This document shows positions 1-8,500 of a stretch of 31,048 nt of DNA, piece after piece. Positions within the stretch are counted from its first letter, which is position 1. Each line of letters opens with the position of its first letter. A model generated the notes under the pieces. It did not search any database. It saw only the letters and a list, made by a program, of their open reading frames with translations, and had not been told where the DNA came from. The position numbers and the translations under genes were made by a program. Source of the stretch: VRUB01 sp046758085 (GTDB lineage: Bacteria > Pseudomonadota > Gammaproteobacteria > Acidiferrobacterales > SPGG2); contig JBHHZP010000029.1 of the NCBI GenBank assembly GCA_046758085.1, positions 1-31,048 on the forward strand, written 5' to 3'.

Positions 1-28
1 CTTTCAGTGTGTCCGTAAACGATGGCAT
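1..28 (-). CDS. 5' end of an unidentified gene running off the left edge
   Basis: Only nine codons are present (ATG, then P-S-F-T-D-T-L-K), so the product cannot be named. The start is supported by a strong Shine-Dalgarno sequence, AGGAGG, eight bases upstream on the minus strand. It lies downstream of the AbiE operon on the same strand and could belong to the same accessory block. This is an inference from the ribosome binding site and one open frame. Confidence 0.35.
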
Positions 29-40
29 GTCCTGCTCCTC

Positions 41-151
41 CTACAGTTGAGGCGCTCCTTGTACCGCTCCACGACCGGTCGAATCTGGCCCGAAAGCCAG
101 CAGGGACCACTCGATGGCCTCTTCTAAGCTGCATTCAGAAACCGCTACCAT
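41..151 (-). CDS. Possible 36-residue ORF or gene remnant
   Basis: A short minus-strand frame runs from ATG at 151 to TAG at 43-41. The stop overlaps the Shine-Dalgarno sequence of the gene at the left edge. The first half reads like real protein (SLEEAIEWSLLAFG), and a neighbouring frame continues with coding-like residues (RPVVERYKERLN). This may therefore be one older gene with a frameshift. The N-terminal half vaguely recalls the start of HsdR-type restriction subunits, which would fit the hsdM fragment on the other side of abiE, but the match is too short to rely on. Confidence 0.2.
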   Translation of the reverse strand: MVAVSECSLEEAIEWSLLAFGPDSTGRGAVQGAPQL

Positions 152-195
152 AAAGGCCTACCCAATGCGCCCACTCTGGCCGTAGCCCCTCCTAT

Positions 196-1116
196 CTAGC
201 CTGTCCATGGTCCGCCGGGTGCCCAGTTCTTATCGAAGGCCCGGCCTTTTGCCACGGATTCCGTCGGCGGCACGAGAAAGGTATGCAGCAGACCGCATAC
301 ATCTGTTAACGGCACTGGCCCTTGCATAAGCCGACTTCTTTCGACAAAGGCATTCCACTGAACATTCTTCTGATTATCTTCGTAAAAATCCGCAGTTAAC
401 GCCAGCGGCGTGCGGTCCGGGAAAACAGTGCGGCGCCGTTTAAAAGTATTAGCGATTGCCTGTGCCAGCGCCCTGCCAGCGAATTCGAAACGCCGAGCCA
501 GCACCCACAAGTCGTAAAAGTCCTTCATACGACTATTCGCTATACCCAGATGGACCATGGCCTGATATTTTTCTGCCACGACCGTCTCACGTGGATAGGC
601 ACGTATACTTGGCGGAGGGCCATCAAGCAGTGTTGGATATTCGATATCGGCGGCATCAGGCGTGACCGCATCGCCGAACCCGATATCCGCTTGAATCGGG
701 ATGCGCGCTTGCGCCAGCTTCGCCTCCATGCTCACGCGTATACCTCCATATTCCATGTCATCACGAATTGGCGCGGCCCGCACACTGTCCGGCACGAATA
801 TCAGGCCATCGTCCTCTACAGATATGCGACATAGATCCCGAAATACATTTACAAGATGGTCCACGCTGCTTTCCCCGAAGCCGAGCAAGTCCACGTCACG
901 AGTGGCGCGGTAGGCCTCGTTGCCCCACAAGGAAAACAACATGGCACCTTTGAGAATGAATCGATCTCGGTGAGGCGACTGACCCAGGCGGTACAACAGG
1001 CGTTCTAGGCCGTAGCGCGTTAGCATTAACTGGAAATCCTCGCCCTGTTGCTGTGCCAATTGCCGCAGGCGCTCGCGGACCGAGGCGGCCATATTTCTTA
1101 TAGTTTTGTCACTCAT
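196..1116 (-). CDS. abiEii: AbiEii-type nucleotidyltransferase toxin (type IV toxin-antitoxin)
   Basis: This is the toxin of an AbiE abortive-infection pair, a cytoplasmic DNA polymerase beta-like nucleotidyltransferase. Family members transfer nucleotides to target RNA, and tRNA modification is known for relatives. About 306 residues are encoded. The core reads F-I-L-K-G-A-M-L-F followed by the metal-binding D-V-D at about residues 74-76. The family motif A-E-K-Y-Q-A-M with downstream M-K-D-F-Y-D-L-W is present, so the enzyme looks intact. The open frame extends 22 codons upstream, but I chose the ATG at 1116 because it overlaps the antitoxin stop as ATGA, the usual coupling in this family. 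Its neighbour upstream is the antitoxin abiEi, and the pair share the promoter near 1750. Confidence 0.9.
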   Translation of the reverse strand: MSDKTIRNMAASVRERLRQLAQQQGEDFQLMLTRYGLERLLYRLGQSPHRDRFILKGAMLFSLWGNEAYRATRDVDLLGFGESSVDHLVNVFRDLCRISVEDDGLIFVPDSVRAAPIRDDMEYGGIRVSMEAKLAQARIPIQADIGFGDAVTPDAADIEYPTLLDGPPPSIRAYPRETVVAEKYQAMVHLGIANSRMKDFYDLWVLARRFEFAGRALAQAIANTFKRRRTVFPDRTPLALTADFYEDNQKNVQWNAFVERSRLMQGPVPLTDVCGLLHTFLVPPTESVAKGRAFDKNWAPGGPWTG

Positions 1117-1718
1117 TGGCTCAGTGATTCCAGGTACGGGCGCATCACGTTCTGTACCCGGCAGATTTTGGCGTAGCGCCATAGGTCATCCATGGTGCAA
1201 CGGCGCGCGCGCCAGCATTCGCGCAGCGCTTCAAGCGCGACGTCGAGGCCGATCTTGTTGCGGTATTTGAAGCAATCGGCCACGGTCTTGGCGGGGTTGT
1301 ACACTCGTACAGGCACACCTTCGATCTTATGGCGTTCGATCCCAGCGGTAAGGGCTTCGCCGGAGAAGCGGACATTTTTCAGCGGCGGAGACACAACCTT
1401 GGGCCGTCGGTCTTTCTCGCCGATAGCGATCCAGACTTGGAATGGTGCCTGGGTAGTAAGGTCGTGGAATCTGAGTGCGCTAAGAAGACAGATTATGCCT
1501 TGCGGCACGCGCTTTTGGGCCTGAGCAAGACTGTGGTGCTCCGTTATATCAACATCTGCCGGTACGTAAAGCCCCCGGTCGATGCGTTTGAGGAGACCGC
1601 GGGCATGCAGCCGGCGCAGAAGCTCGCGCGGGAGTTCGTAGGTATCCAGATCGCGGGGGCGAAGTACGCCGGCCTGCCGGGCGATTTCGAGGACCTTCTC
1701 GGTCTTGGTTTGGGCCAT
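1113..1718 (-). CDS. abiEi: AbiEi-type antitoxin / transcriptional autorepressor
   Basis: This 201-residue protein is the antitoxin of the AbiE type IV system. It acts without binding the toxin directly, and in characterised systems it represses its own operon. The N-terminal 60 residues form a winged-helix segment (A-R-Q-A-G-V-L-R-P-R-D-L, then L-L-K-R-I-D-R-G-L-Y-V-P). The C-terminal part carries the usual G-V-P-V-R-V-Y-N-P-A-K-T-V-A-D-C-F-K block of the AbiEi C-terminal domain. The stop overlaps the toxin start by four bases, giving translational coupling. A long imperfect palindrome lies 11 bp upstream of the start. The Shine-Dalgarno signal is weak. Length and domain order are normal for the family. 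Confidence 0.9.
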   Translation of the reverse strand: MAQTKTEKVLEIARQAGVLRPRDLDTYELPRELLRRLHARGLLKRIDRGLYVPADVDITEHHSLAQAQKRVPQGIICLLSALRFHDLTTQAPFQVWIAIGEKDRRPKVVSPPLKNVRFSGEALTAGIERHKIEGVPVRVYNPAKTVADCFKYRNKIGLDVALEALRECWRARRCTMDDLWRYAKICRVQNVMRPYLESLSQ

Positions 1719-1728
1719 GATGGCAGCA

Positions 1729-1776
1729 TGTTACAACATGTCGGGATATATAAACAAGTCCCGACATTTCGTAACA
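1729..1776 (-). promoter_or_regulatory. Palindromic operator and promoter of the abiE operon
   Basis: Two 18-base arms (1729-1746 and 1759-1776) form an inverted repeat with 16 of 18 positions matching around a 12-base A/T-rich centre. The inner 9 bases, ATGTCGGGA and TCCCGACAT, are perfect. On the minus strand a -35-like TTACGA and a -10-like TATATA, about 16 bases apart, fall inside the palindrome. Bound AbiEi would therefore block RNA polymerase. AbiEi antitoxins are known to bind inverted repeats in their own promoters. The exact -10 and -35 assignment is inference. Confidence 0.65.
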
Positions 1777-1806
1777 GCGAAGGGTTAACACCCTACCAAA
1801 AGGTCG

Positions 1807-1959
1807 TCAGGCGGCGTGGTCGCGGCCCTCGATTTTGCCCGTCACAGCGGCCGATCGGCGAAAAGCCCTGATGTAGGTTTGCAGGTTGCCGGCAATGTTC
1901 GATGCATCGGCGAGCAACTTCTCGAAGCCATAGCGGGACGTATTGTCAAACGGTGAACC
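1807..1959 (-). pseudogene. Fragment of type I restriction-modification methyltransferase (HsdM)
   Basis: Reading the minus strand, about 32 codons (1956 down to 1861) spell F-D-N-T-S-R-Y-G-F-E-K-L-L, then A-D-A-S-N-I-A-G-N-L-Q-T-Y-I. This matches the conserved HsdM N-terminal helical segment, usually N-T-S-x-F-x-F-E-K-L-L-x-D-x-x-N-I-A-x-N-L-x-x-Y-I-x-x-F. The frame then runs on with unrelated residues to a TGA at 1809-1807. No start codon, SAM-binding motif or NPPF motif is nearby, so this is debris and not a working methyltransferase. It lies upstream of abiE in the same orientation, as expected where abiE was embedded in a type I restriction locus. Confidence 0.6.
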
Positions 1960-2313
1960 TCGAGGCCTTGCGGAACTCGGCACAGCTAGGCTTAAGACCG
2001 ACGTCGATCGGTGATTGGGGCACCCCAGCTAACCCGCCATCCAATCGCCTGTACGTGGTCTAGCAACGTCCATCGACTATCAAAATATGGAAAAATCGGT
2101 GGTAGATTTGCTGACCCACGCGGGTGCGCAAAGGCTAAAAGCGTTTGTTCTAAAATGTAAATCTTCTCTGCCGTGGGCACAGGCAGACGGTGCGGTTGAC
2201 GGCCACCGTGGGCAGATAGTACGGTCTGGGGAGTGCTAGGGCATAAGAGTTCATCGAGTAATCCAAAAACCAAGATAACAAAAAGAACCGATTGACTCCC
2301 CGGGAGGGTATTG
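1960..2313. other. Intergenic region with no recognised gene
   Basis: I see no convincing coding frame, RNA gene or repeat here. It presumably holds the promoter of the exported-protein operon that starts at 2314. The only clear signal is the Shine-Dalgarno sequence GGAGG at 2303-2307. Confidence 0.5.
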
Positions 2314-4971
2314 ATGACCGGGTCCCAGGATGGGGGGACAATTAACCTTCCGAGCCTAGGCGGGCGCGCCGCGGCGCGCGCAAGTGTGCTGGCGGTTGCA
2401 TTCTTTCTGTCCGCCGCCGCCCAGGTCACAACGCCAGCACCAAGCACCGCCACCACCGGCGTGTGGCTGGCCGATCACAAGACCCTGAAGAGAATCGATC
2501 CAGCGGCCCCCGGGGTCGCCCAGAGCTACCGCCTCGAGCGCAAGCCCCGCGCGCTCGCACTCGACCCCAACGACAACGCCCTGTGGGTGCTTATACACCG
2601 GCGCCTGCTCAAGTTCGACGCGCAGGCGAGCCTCGTGCATGAGATCGATCTTGCAGATCTCACGCAAGGCACAACCCATGCATCGGGTGAGTCCGGCCAT
2701 GCCGAGAAGCGAAAGCATCGTAAGAACAGGAAAAAAGCGAAGAACAAGAAAAAGGGACTTACCGAGGCCACGCGTCTTGTCGTAAACCCCTTTGACCAGA
2801 GCCTGTGGATTGCAGGCGAGCGCACCCTCGCGCACCTCGATCCCGAGGGTGCGCTGCTCGAGGTCGTTGAGCCACCGGGGCGCATCGACGCCATCGCCCT
2901 GGGCCTCGATGAGCGCCTGTGGGTGCTGGACCGCCGGCAGCTGTGGCAGCTCGCCCCCGGGGGCAACCTCACGGAGCCCCTAAACCTGCCCGAACTGATC
3001 GATCAGCTCAAGGACGATCACGCCGATGACCACGGCCACGCCCGTGGCCACGGCAAATCCAAGCGCACGCGCTTCATGGCCCTCGATCCCGTGGGGCAGG
3101 TGCTGTGGCTGGCCAACCCCCGTCATCTGGCGCGCATCAATCTCAGCGATTTCAACGACGCCGCCATCGTCTATCATGCGGTGAATGAGTCCCGGGGCGC
3201 ACACGCCGATAAAAGGGTGAGCGACGACAAGAACCGAGAGCAAGACCATAAAGACCGCCATCGCAAGCAACACCAACACACCGATTTAAGCCTGATCCGC
3301 GATCTCACCATCGACCCGCGGGACGGCACACTGTGGTTGGTCAATAAAGAGGAGCTTGTAAGCTTTGCTCGCAGCGGCAACCCGCACACCACCGTCGCGC
3401 TTCCCGATGAGCTGCCCAAACCCGAGATCCTCGTCTTTGATCCGGCAAACCCAAGCCTGTGGCTCGCGGGCGGGCGCACACTCTTGCACTTCGATGCCAA
3501 TGGCCATTTGCTTGGCAAGGCGGCGCTCGAGAAAAACGCCGAGGCCTTGGCGGTGACGCCCTTTAGTGTGCGCCCCGAGCTCTCCCTGCTTGAACCGCCC
3601 GATGGGGTCGGCACCAATAATCCCGCCACTGCCATTCGCCTGCACCTAGCGGCCCGTTGTAACGGTACGCCCTGTGAACTCGGGCAGGCCTACACCGATG
3701 CCTTGGAGCTCGACGCTCGGTTAAACGGCGTACCCATCGGTGATCTCTTTAAGATCAACGCGGGCGAGGCGCGCTACCGCCCGGGCCTGAGCTTCCCCGA
3801 TGGGTTCTACGAATTCACGGCGCAGGCGATCGATGCGTTCGGGCACGTCTCAAACCCGATCAGCAGTCAATTCACGATCGATACCGTCCCCCCGCGCTTC
3901 ATCGCTCTCACGCCTGCCCACGGCAGCACGCTGAATACCGGGGAGATCACGATAGAGGGCCGTGTCGATGAGCCCGCCGTCGTGATCCTGACCCACCCCG
4001 ATGGGGCGATAACGGTGGGTTCCGAGAGGTTCGCTTTTGCTGTCACCCTCACACCAGGTCTCAACAACTTCACCTTGCTGGCCCGGGATTTCGCCGGCAA
4101 TGAGTCGACAGTCTCGACTGCAATCACGCTTGACACGGTTCCACCGCTAGCTGCGAATACAGGACTGATCACCATCGCTCCGCCTGACAGCGGAGTTGTG
4201 ACCGTTACCGGGCGAGGCGGCAGCGTCGAACCCGGCGCTGAAGTGACCGTCACGAACACCCGCACAGGCGAATCTGTTACGGTAATAGCGGATAGCGCGG
4301 GGGCCTTCAGTGCAGACATTGCGGCAAAACCTGGCGATGCTTTTACCGTTGTGGTCAAAGACGTCGCGGGCAATGCCAGTAACGCGGTCGATATCGCTAC
4401 ATCAGCACCGACCTTCAAACTGCATATGAGTCCGTCAACTGGCGTGGCTCCACTGACCGTGAGGTTCTCATTGCTTACTGAGTTCGTGCCCATCGACGTC
4501 ACATTAGACCTACAGAGCGACGGTCTCATCGAATTCACCGGTCCGAGCCTGGAAGGGCAGGCCTTCACCTATGACGCTCCGGGTCGCTATCTTCCCACCG
4601 TGGCCTTCACCGATGCGCAGGGAAAAGAGTCCACGGCCAGTGCCGTCGTGTTGGTCGAGGATCGAGACGCACTCGATGCTCTTCTGCAAAGCAAGTGGGC
4701 GGGGATGAAGGCGGCACTCCAGGAGGGTGACATCCAACGTGCGATTCAATTCATCGCCCCTAGGAGTAGGGGGGCTTACGAGCAGATGTTCAGAGAACTC
4801 GCGCCGATACTCGCCACAGTGGGGGCGGAACTGGGTGAGATCCGGATCATCCAGGTCCGGGAAGCCCTTGCCGAGTATGAACTTCTCGCCGTGGAGGGCG
4901 GCGAGAGCGTTTCTTATTACGTTGAGTTTATCCAGGACGAGAATGAGCAATGGCATTTGAAATTCTTCTAA
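2314..4971 (+). CDS. Exported seven-repeat beta-propeller / Ig-like / PKD protein with Lys/His-rich loops
   Basis: Function is unknown. About 885 residues are encoded, starting at ATG 2314 six bases after GGAGG (a TTG lies just before). A hydrophobic stretch at about residues 24-37 looks like a signal peptide. Seven repeats of the pattern x-L-W-(hydrophobic)2-x3-R-x-L-x-x-(hydrophobic)-D begin near residues 49, 89, 163, 202, 263, 340 and 383, as expected for a seven-bladed propeller. Three loops between blades are extremely charged: about 122-149 (Lys-rich), 234-252 (His/Asp/Lys) and 296-324 (His/Lys/Asp/Arg). Residues from about 430 to 700 form Ig-like modules (T-V-P-P junctions, L-L-A-R-D-F-A-G-N-E), then a PKD-like domain (about 700-790). 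A C-terminal alpha/beta domain of about 95 residues resembles NTF2-like folds. It is the first gene of a three-gene operon of exported proteins. A surface or periplasmic binding role is inference. Confidence 0.8.
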   Translation: MTGSQDGGTINLPSLGGRAAARASVLAVAFFLSAAAQVTTPAPSTATTGVWLADHKTLKRIDPAAPGVAQSYRLERKPRALALDPNDNALWVLIHRRLLKFDAQASLVHEIDLADLTQGTTHASGESGHAEKRKHRKNRKKAKNKKKGLTEATRLVVNPFDQSLWIAGERTLAHLDPEGALLEVVEPPGRIDAIALGLDERLWVLDRRQLWQLAPGGNLTEPLNLPELIDQLKDDHADDHGHARGHGKSKRTRFMALDPVGQVLWLANPRHLARINLSDFNDAAIVYHAVNESRGAHADKRVSDDKNREQDHKDRHRKQHQHTDLSLIRDLTIDPRDGTLWLVNKEELVSFARSGNPHTTVALPDELPKPEILVFDPANPSLWLAGGRTLLHFDANGHLLGKAALEKNAEALAVTPFSVRPELSLLEPPDGVGTNNPATAIRLHLAARCNGTPCELGQAYTDALELDARLNGVPIGDLFKINAGEARYRPGLSFPDGFYEFTAQAIDAFGHVSNPISSQFTIDTVPPRFIALTPAHGSTLNTGEITIEGRVDEPAVVILTHPDGAITVGSERFAFAVTLTPGLNNFTLLARDFAGNESTVSTAITLDTVPPLAANTGLITIAPPDSGVVTVTGRGGSVEPGAEVTVTNTRTGESVTVIADSAGAFSADIAAKPGDAFTVVVKDVAGNASNAVDIATSAPTFKLHMSPSTGVAPLTVRFSLLTEFVPIDVTLDLQSDGLIEFTGPSLEGQAFTYDAPGRYLPTVAFTDAQGKESTASAVVLVEDRDALDALLQSKWAGMKAALQEGDIQRAIQFIAPRSRGAYEQMFRELAPILATVGAELGEIRIIQVREALAEYELLAVEGGESVSYYVEFIQDENEQWHLKFF

Positions 4972-5005
4972 TCGTGAAGCACAAGAGACCGCAAGGAGGC
5001 AGCCA

Positions 5006-5575
5006 ATGACCCGCAAGCGCCGGTACACCGTTATCGTGCTCCTTGTGCTCGCCGCAGCGGTGGGGATGTCCCAGGTGGGCTGGCTGCTATACACCGGCGG
5101 CCCCTATCGTGGCCAACTAATTGAGGCCGAGACCCGCCAACCGCTCGAAGGGGCAGCGGTGCTTTTTTATTGGAGACAAAATGTTTACGGGGGTGCAGGC
5201 GGCCCTGTCAAGTACCCTCTGAACGCCAAGGAGGTTCTCACGGACGAAGAAGGGCGCTTCTACATACCATGGTTTGTCGGGGTCTCCCTTAATCCGCTCT
5301 CATTTGTCCTCGAGCCGAGCGCCATCTTCTATTATCCCGGCTACGGCTCCGAACTTGCGGAAGTCAACCCGCCGGACGGAGAACCCTTAAAGGACCCGAC
5401 TGTCATCCCGATGCGGAAGCTGCGGACGCGAGAGGAGAGAATCCGAGTAGTCGGAGGTCTCCCCCCCGGAGACGTACCCGATGAGAAGATGCCCAATCTT
5501 ATTCGGCTGATGAACACGGAGAGAGAGACGCTTGGTCTCAAGCCGGTGCACGTGCAGGCGGGAGGCGCCGGATGA
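5006..5575 (+). CDS. Membrane-anchored carboxypeptidase-regulatory-like protein
   Basis: This protein has 189 residues. An N-terminal K-R-R stretch precedes a single hydrophobic segment at about residues 8-28, so it is either a signal anchor or an uncleaved signal. Next comes a region typical of carboxypeptidase-regulatory-like beta domains (G-Q-L-I-E-A-E-T-R-Q-P-L-E-G-A-A-V-L, later V-L-T-D-E-E-G-R-F-Y-I-P-W). Such domains are small beta sandwiches common in exported proteins, and no enzymatic residues are evident. The C-terminal 50 residues are polar. GGAGG lies seven bases before the ATG. It starts 34 bp after the propeller gene and overlaps the next start by four bases (ATGA), so the three genes are probably translated from one mRNA. 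Function unknown. Confidence 0.8.
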   Translation: MTRKRRYTVIVLLVLAAAVGMSQVGWLLYTGGPYRGQLIEAETRQPLEGAAVLFYWRQNVYGGAGGPVKYPLNAKEVLTDEEGRFYIPWFVGVSLNPLSFVLEPSAIFYYPGYGSELAEVNPPDGEPLKDPTVIPMRKLRTREERIRVVGGLPPGDVPDEKMPNLIRLMNTERETLGLKPVHVQAGGAG

Positions 5576-8500
5576 GACACAGGCACCGTCTCGCCCAGAT
5601 TCTGTCTCTCATTTTGATCGCGAGCGTCGTGAGTCAACCAAGCTGGCCTTATGGCCTAGACGCGCACCGGGCGATCAATGATGGCGCAGTAAGTCGGTCG
5701 TCCCTAAACGATTACCTCACTGATGTATTGGCTTTGGAAGAGGGAATCGCCGCGACGTTTAATGACAGAGACGTGCGCGATTGGATTCGCTTAGGGAGCG
5801 CCTTTGAAGACAACCCGCGCAGGCGAGCGGCGAACCACTTCCACTATCCCCTGCACCCTTGGGATCAAGCACTGCTCACCGATTTCCCCGGCAGTCTAGC
5901 TGCAATCGAATCGTCCGTGCTCTGGGCGCAGAACCCTAATCAACACCCGTTCTTGGGCAAGGAAGACCCGTGGTCCTGGGTTAATGCTCGGCGCGAGCTC
6001 TTTGATGCTCTCACGCTGAGCGATGCCACCGAGCGAGATGTGGCCTTTGGCAACAGTTTTCGGGCCCTCGGCCAGGTGCTGCATCTGGTCGCCGATGGCT
6101 CCGTGCCTGCGCACGCACGCAACGACTCGCATGTCGGTGGCGAGCCCTTTGAGACATGGCTTGAAGCGCAAGCACAGACGCGCCTGGGTGAAAGGCCCGA
6201 GGATGCTCGAGCACGGTTTTTGTCGACTTTCGCCCCCGCTAGTGTGGCGTTTTCCCCGACCGTTCTTGGGACGACGCCAAATCCGCTCGCCCCGAATCCG
6301 ATCGCGAAGGTCTTTGACACAGATACGTACCACGGCACCGAGGCAACGCTTGGGCTCACGACCGGCGATACGGTGGGTATCACTGAATTCTCGAACGCCA
6401 ACTTCTTCAGCGCTGACACAATTTTTGCCGACAGTTTTATAGGAAATGAGCGGTTCTTCCCGTTCCCGTCGAGAACAAACGTGGAGAAGTTGCCCGATAC
6501 GACCAACAACCGTCAGTACTGGCGCAAGACAGGGCCCGGAGTTCCAGTAGACCATCTGGCAACGGTGTCCCGTCTGGATTTCTTCCGGCAAGGGGGAGCA
6601 CCGCTGACAGGTGGCCTGGACCCGGTGGTTCATGACGAGTATGCCCGGCTCCTGATTCCCCGGGCAGTCGGCTACAGTACCGGCGTTATCGACTACTTCT
6701 TCCGCGGGCGGCTGGAAGCGGTGGATCCTGAGTTCACCGACACAGGCGTACGCCTCAAGGTCAAAAACGCCATCGATGCGGAGGAGACCCCCGAGTGGGC
6801 GCGCGAGCGTCTCTACGCCAAGGACCGCCAGGGGAAGGCAAGCGAGTTTGTTGTCACCGTGTCGTTCAAGCAGGCCGATGAGGAGCGGCTCATCGCCTCC
6901 GATCTCGTGAGCCTCACAGTCGATGAATTCATCGAGCCGGGCAAAACATCCACCGAGACCCTGAGCTTTACCCTGCCTGCCCCGCCCGCTGATGCCACAG
7001 ATATCGAATACCGCCTCATCTTTCGCGGGCGCCTGGGCGAGGAAGACGACGCTGTCGCCGTGGGGCTCATAGCGCCTGCCTCCGGATTCATTGTACGGCC
7101 CAATTACTTGCCTGATGATGGGATATCGGGAAACCGGCTCATAGTGCGAAGCGCGGGCCAATGGCGGCTCACGGAAGAGAGCAATCTCCAGGGCGGGAAC
7201 ATCGATTGGAAGGGGGCCTACGTCAACCGCCGGCCGACCAAAGTCCTTTCGTGGTCAGGGCCCCAAGCCCGCTATTTTCCGGATGCTTCTGGCAATCCGT
7301 TCAGCTCCAACATCTATCAGAATGGCGAGCGGTTTGCCCGCCTACCGGCCGTGCTCGGTGCCGCCATCACGAAGGATGCCGCCGGCAAGGAGTGGCTGGT
7401 TGCGGTGAGCTGGGGCGGTAATGCCGACATCGTCTATCGCCGCCCCAACGAGAAGAGCAATTCCTTCGCGCTGTTCGATCCCCTGACCAACCCCACGGGG
7501 TGGCAGGTAATCGGGCGATTTCCTTGGGAGGCGGACTTCAAGCCTCCCAACCGACCGTGGTTTTTTAACGGAAAAGGAAATAAGGCTCAAACCATGCGAC
7601 CGGTTGAAGACCTTGAGCCCAATAAACCTGTTTGGCAACGGGATCCCAATAAGCTTGATCGGCTTCTAATAGAGATAGATATCGATAGCGCCTCGGCGAC
7701 GCTGACGAATCTTGGGAACCTGGGGGGAATCACAGACACAATAGCTATAGAGTCTGTCCTAGAAGGTCAGGCGCCGCGCGGTCTATGTGATACAAGACCC
7801 ACCCCCAATGCTTCGGGGCACGAGCACGGCGAGCTGCGTATCACGCGAGATTTCGAGGGCGAGTACATCGTTGCCGTGGACTACAAGGACGATACGGAGG
7901 TATTGGGGAAAATAGTCGCTGAAGGCCACGATACTTATACCGCGGTCGTAGACAAAGATTGGGCCTGTAAACCAGTTCCATTTACATTGACGCACGACAC
8001 CTACGTAGAGACGTTTAACCATAGCGGTACCGAGTCGACCGACTTAATTATTGGCAATAGTGGTAAATCCGTAAACATAGAGAGCCTGAGCCATTCCGGA
8101 TCAGGCACGCTTACTCACTTCCCCCCAATTCGTGACGACACTACAGGAAACAGTACCAGCACACTTAGTAGACGCACATCGTTTGAACTTCTTTACTTAG
8201 ATCTGAGAAACGATCTCTATGCCGCCAATTACCGCGACCAGGCTAGCACGGGAACAGGTGTTGTTACAGGCAAACAGGTGTGTGCTGACAGGCCCAGCCA
8301 CTCAACAGAGACCTTGCGAACAAGCTATACGAACGAGATCGTGATCGATGAGAGGACTGATAATTTTGCTAACTCCTCGTGCAACGATGGCGCCAACTTT
8401 CTCCCTGGCAGAAGGCCGCCATTTGCCGATTTCCCCTTTGGCACCAAGACATTTTACCCCACTGTGCGGATCGGCACCGCGCCGGGTTCCTGGGCAGTTA

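Noticed and set aside
1329..1871. A 180-codon plus-strand frame across abiEi and its promoter
   Set aside because: It is antisense to AbiEi, whose motifs and overlap with AbiEii are clear, and it has no recognisable domain.
1992..2456. A 154-codon minus-strand frame
   Set aside because: It overlaps the start and signal peptide of the propeller gene, has no ribosome binding site and has an unusual composition.
3867..4568. A 233-codon minus-strand frame inside the propeller/Ig gene
   Set aside because: It is antisense to well-formed Ig-like repeats, and its Thr/Ser/Val-rich composition is what the reverse strand of such repeats gives.
5896..7161. A 421-codon minus-strand open frame inside the phospholipase C-like gene
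   Set aside because: It is antisense to a clear gene with a signal peptide and family motifs, and its translation resembles no protein family.
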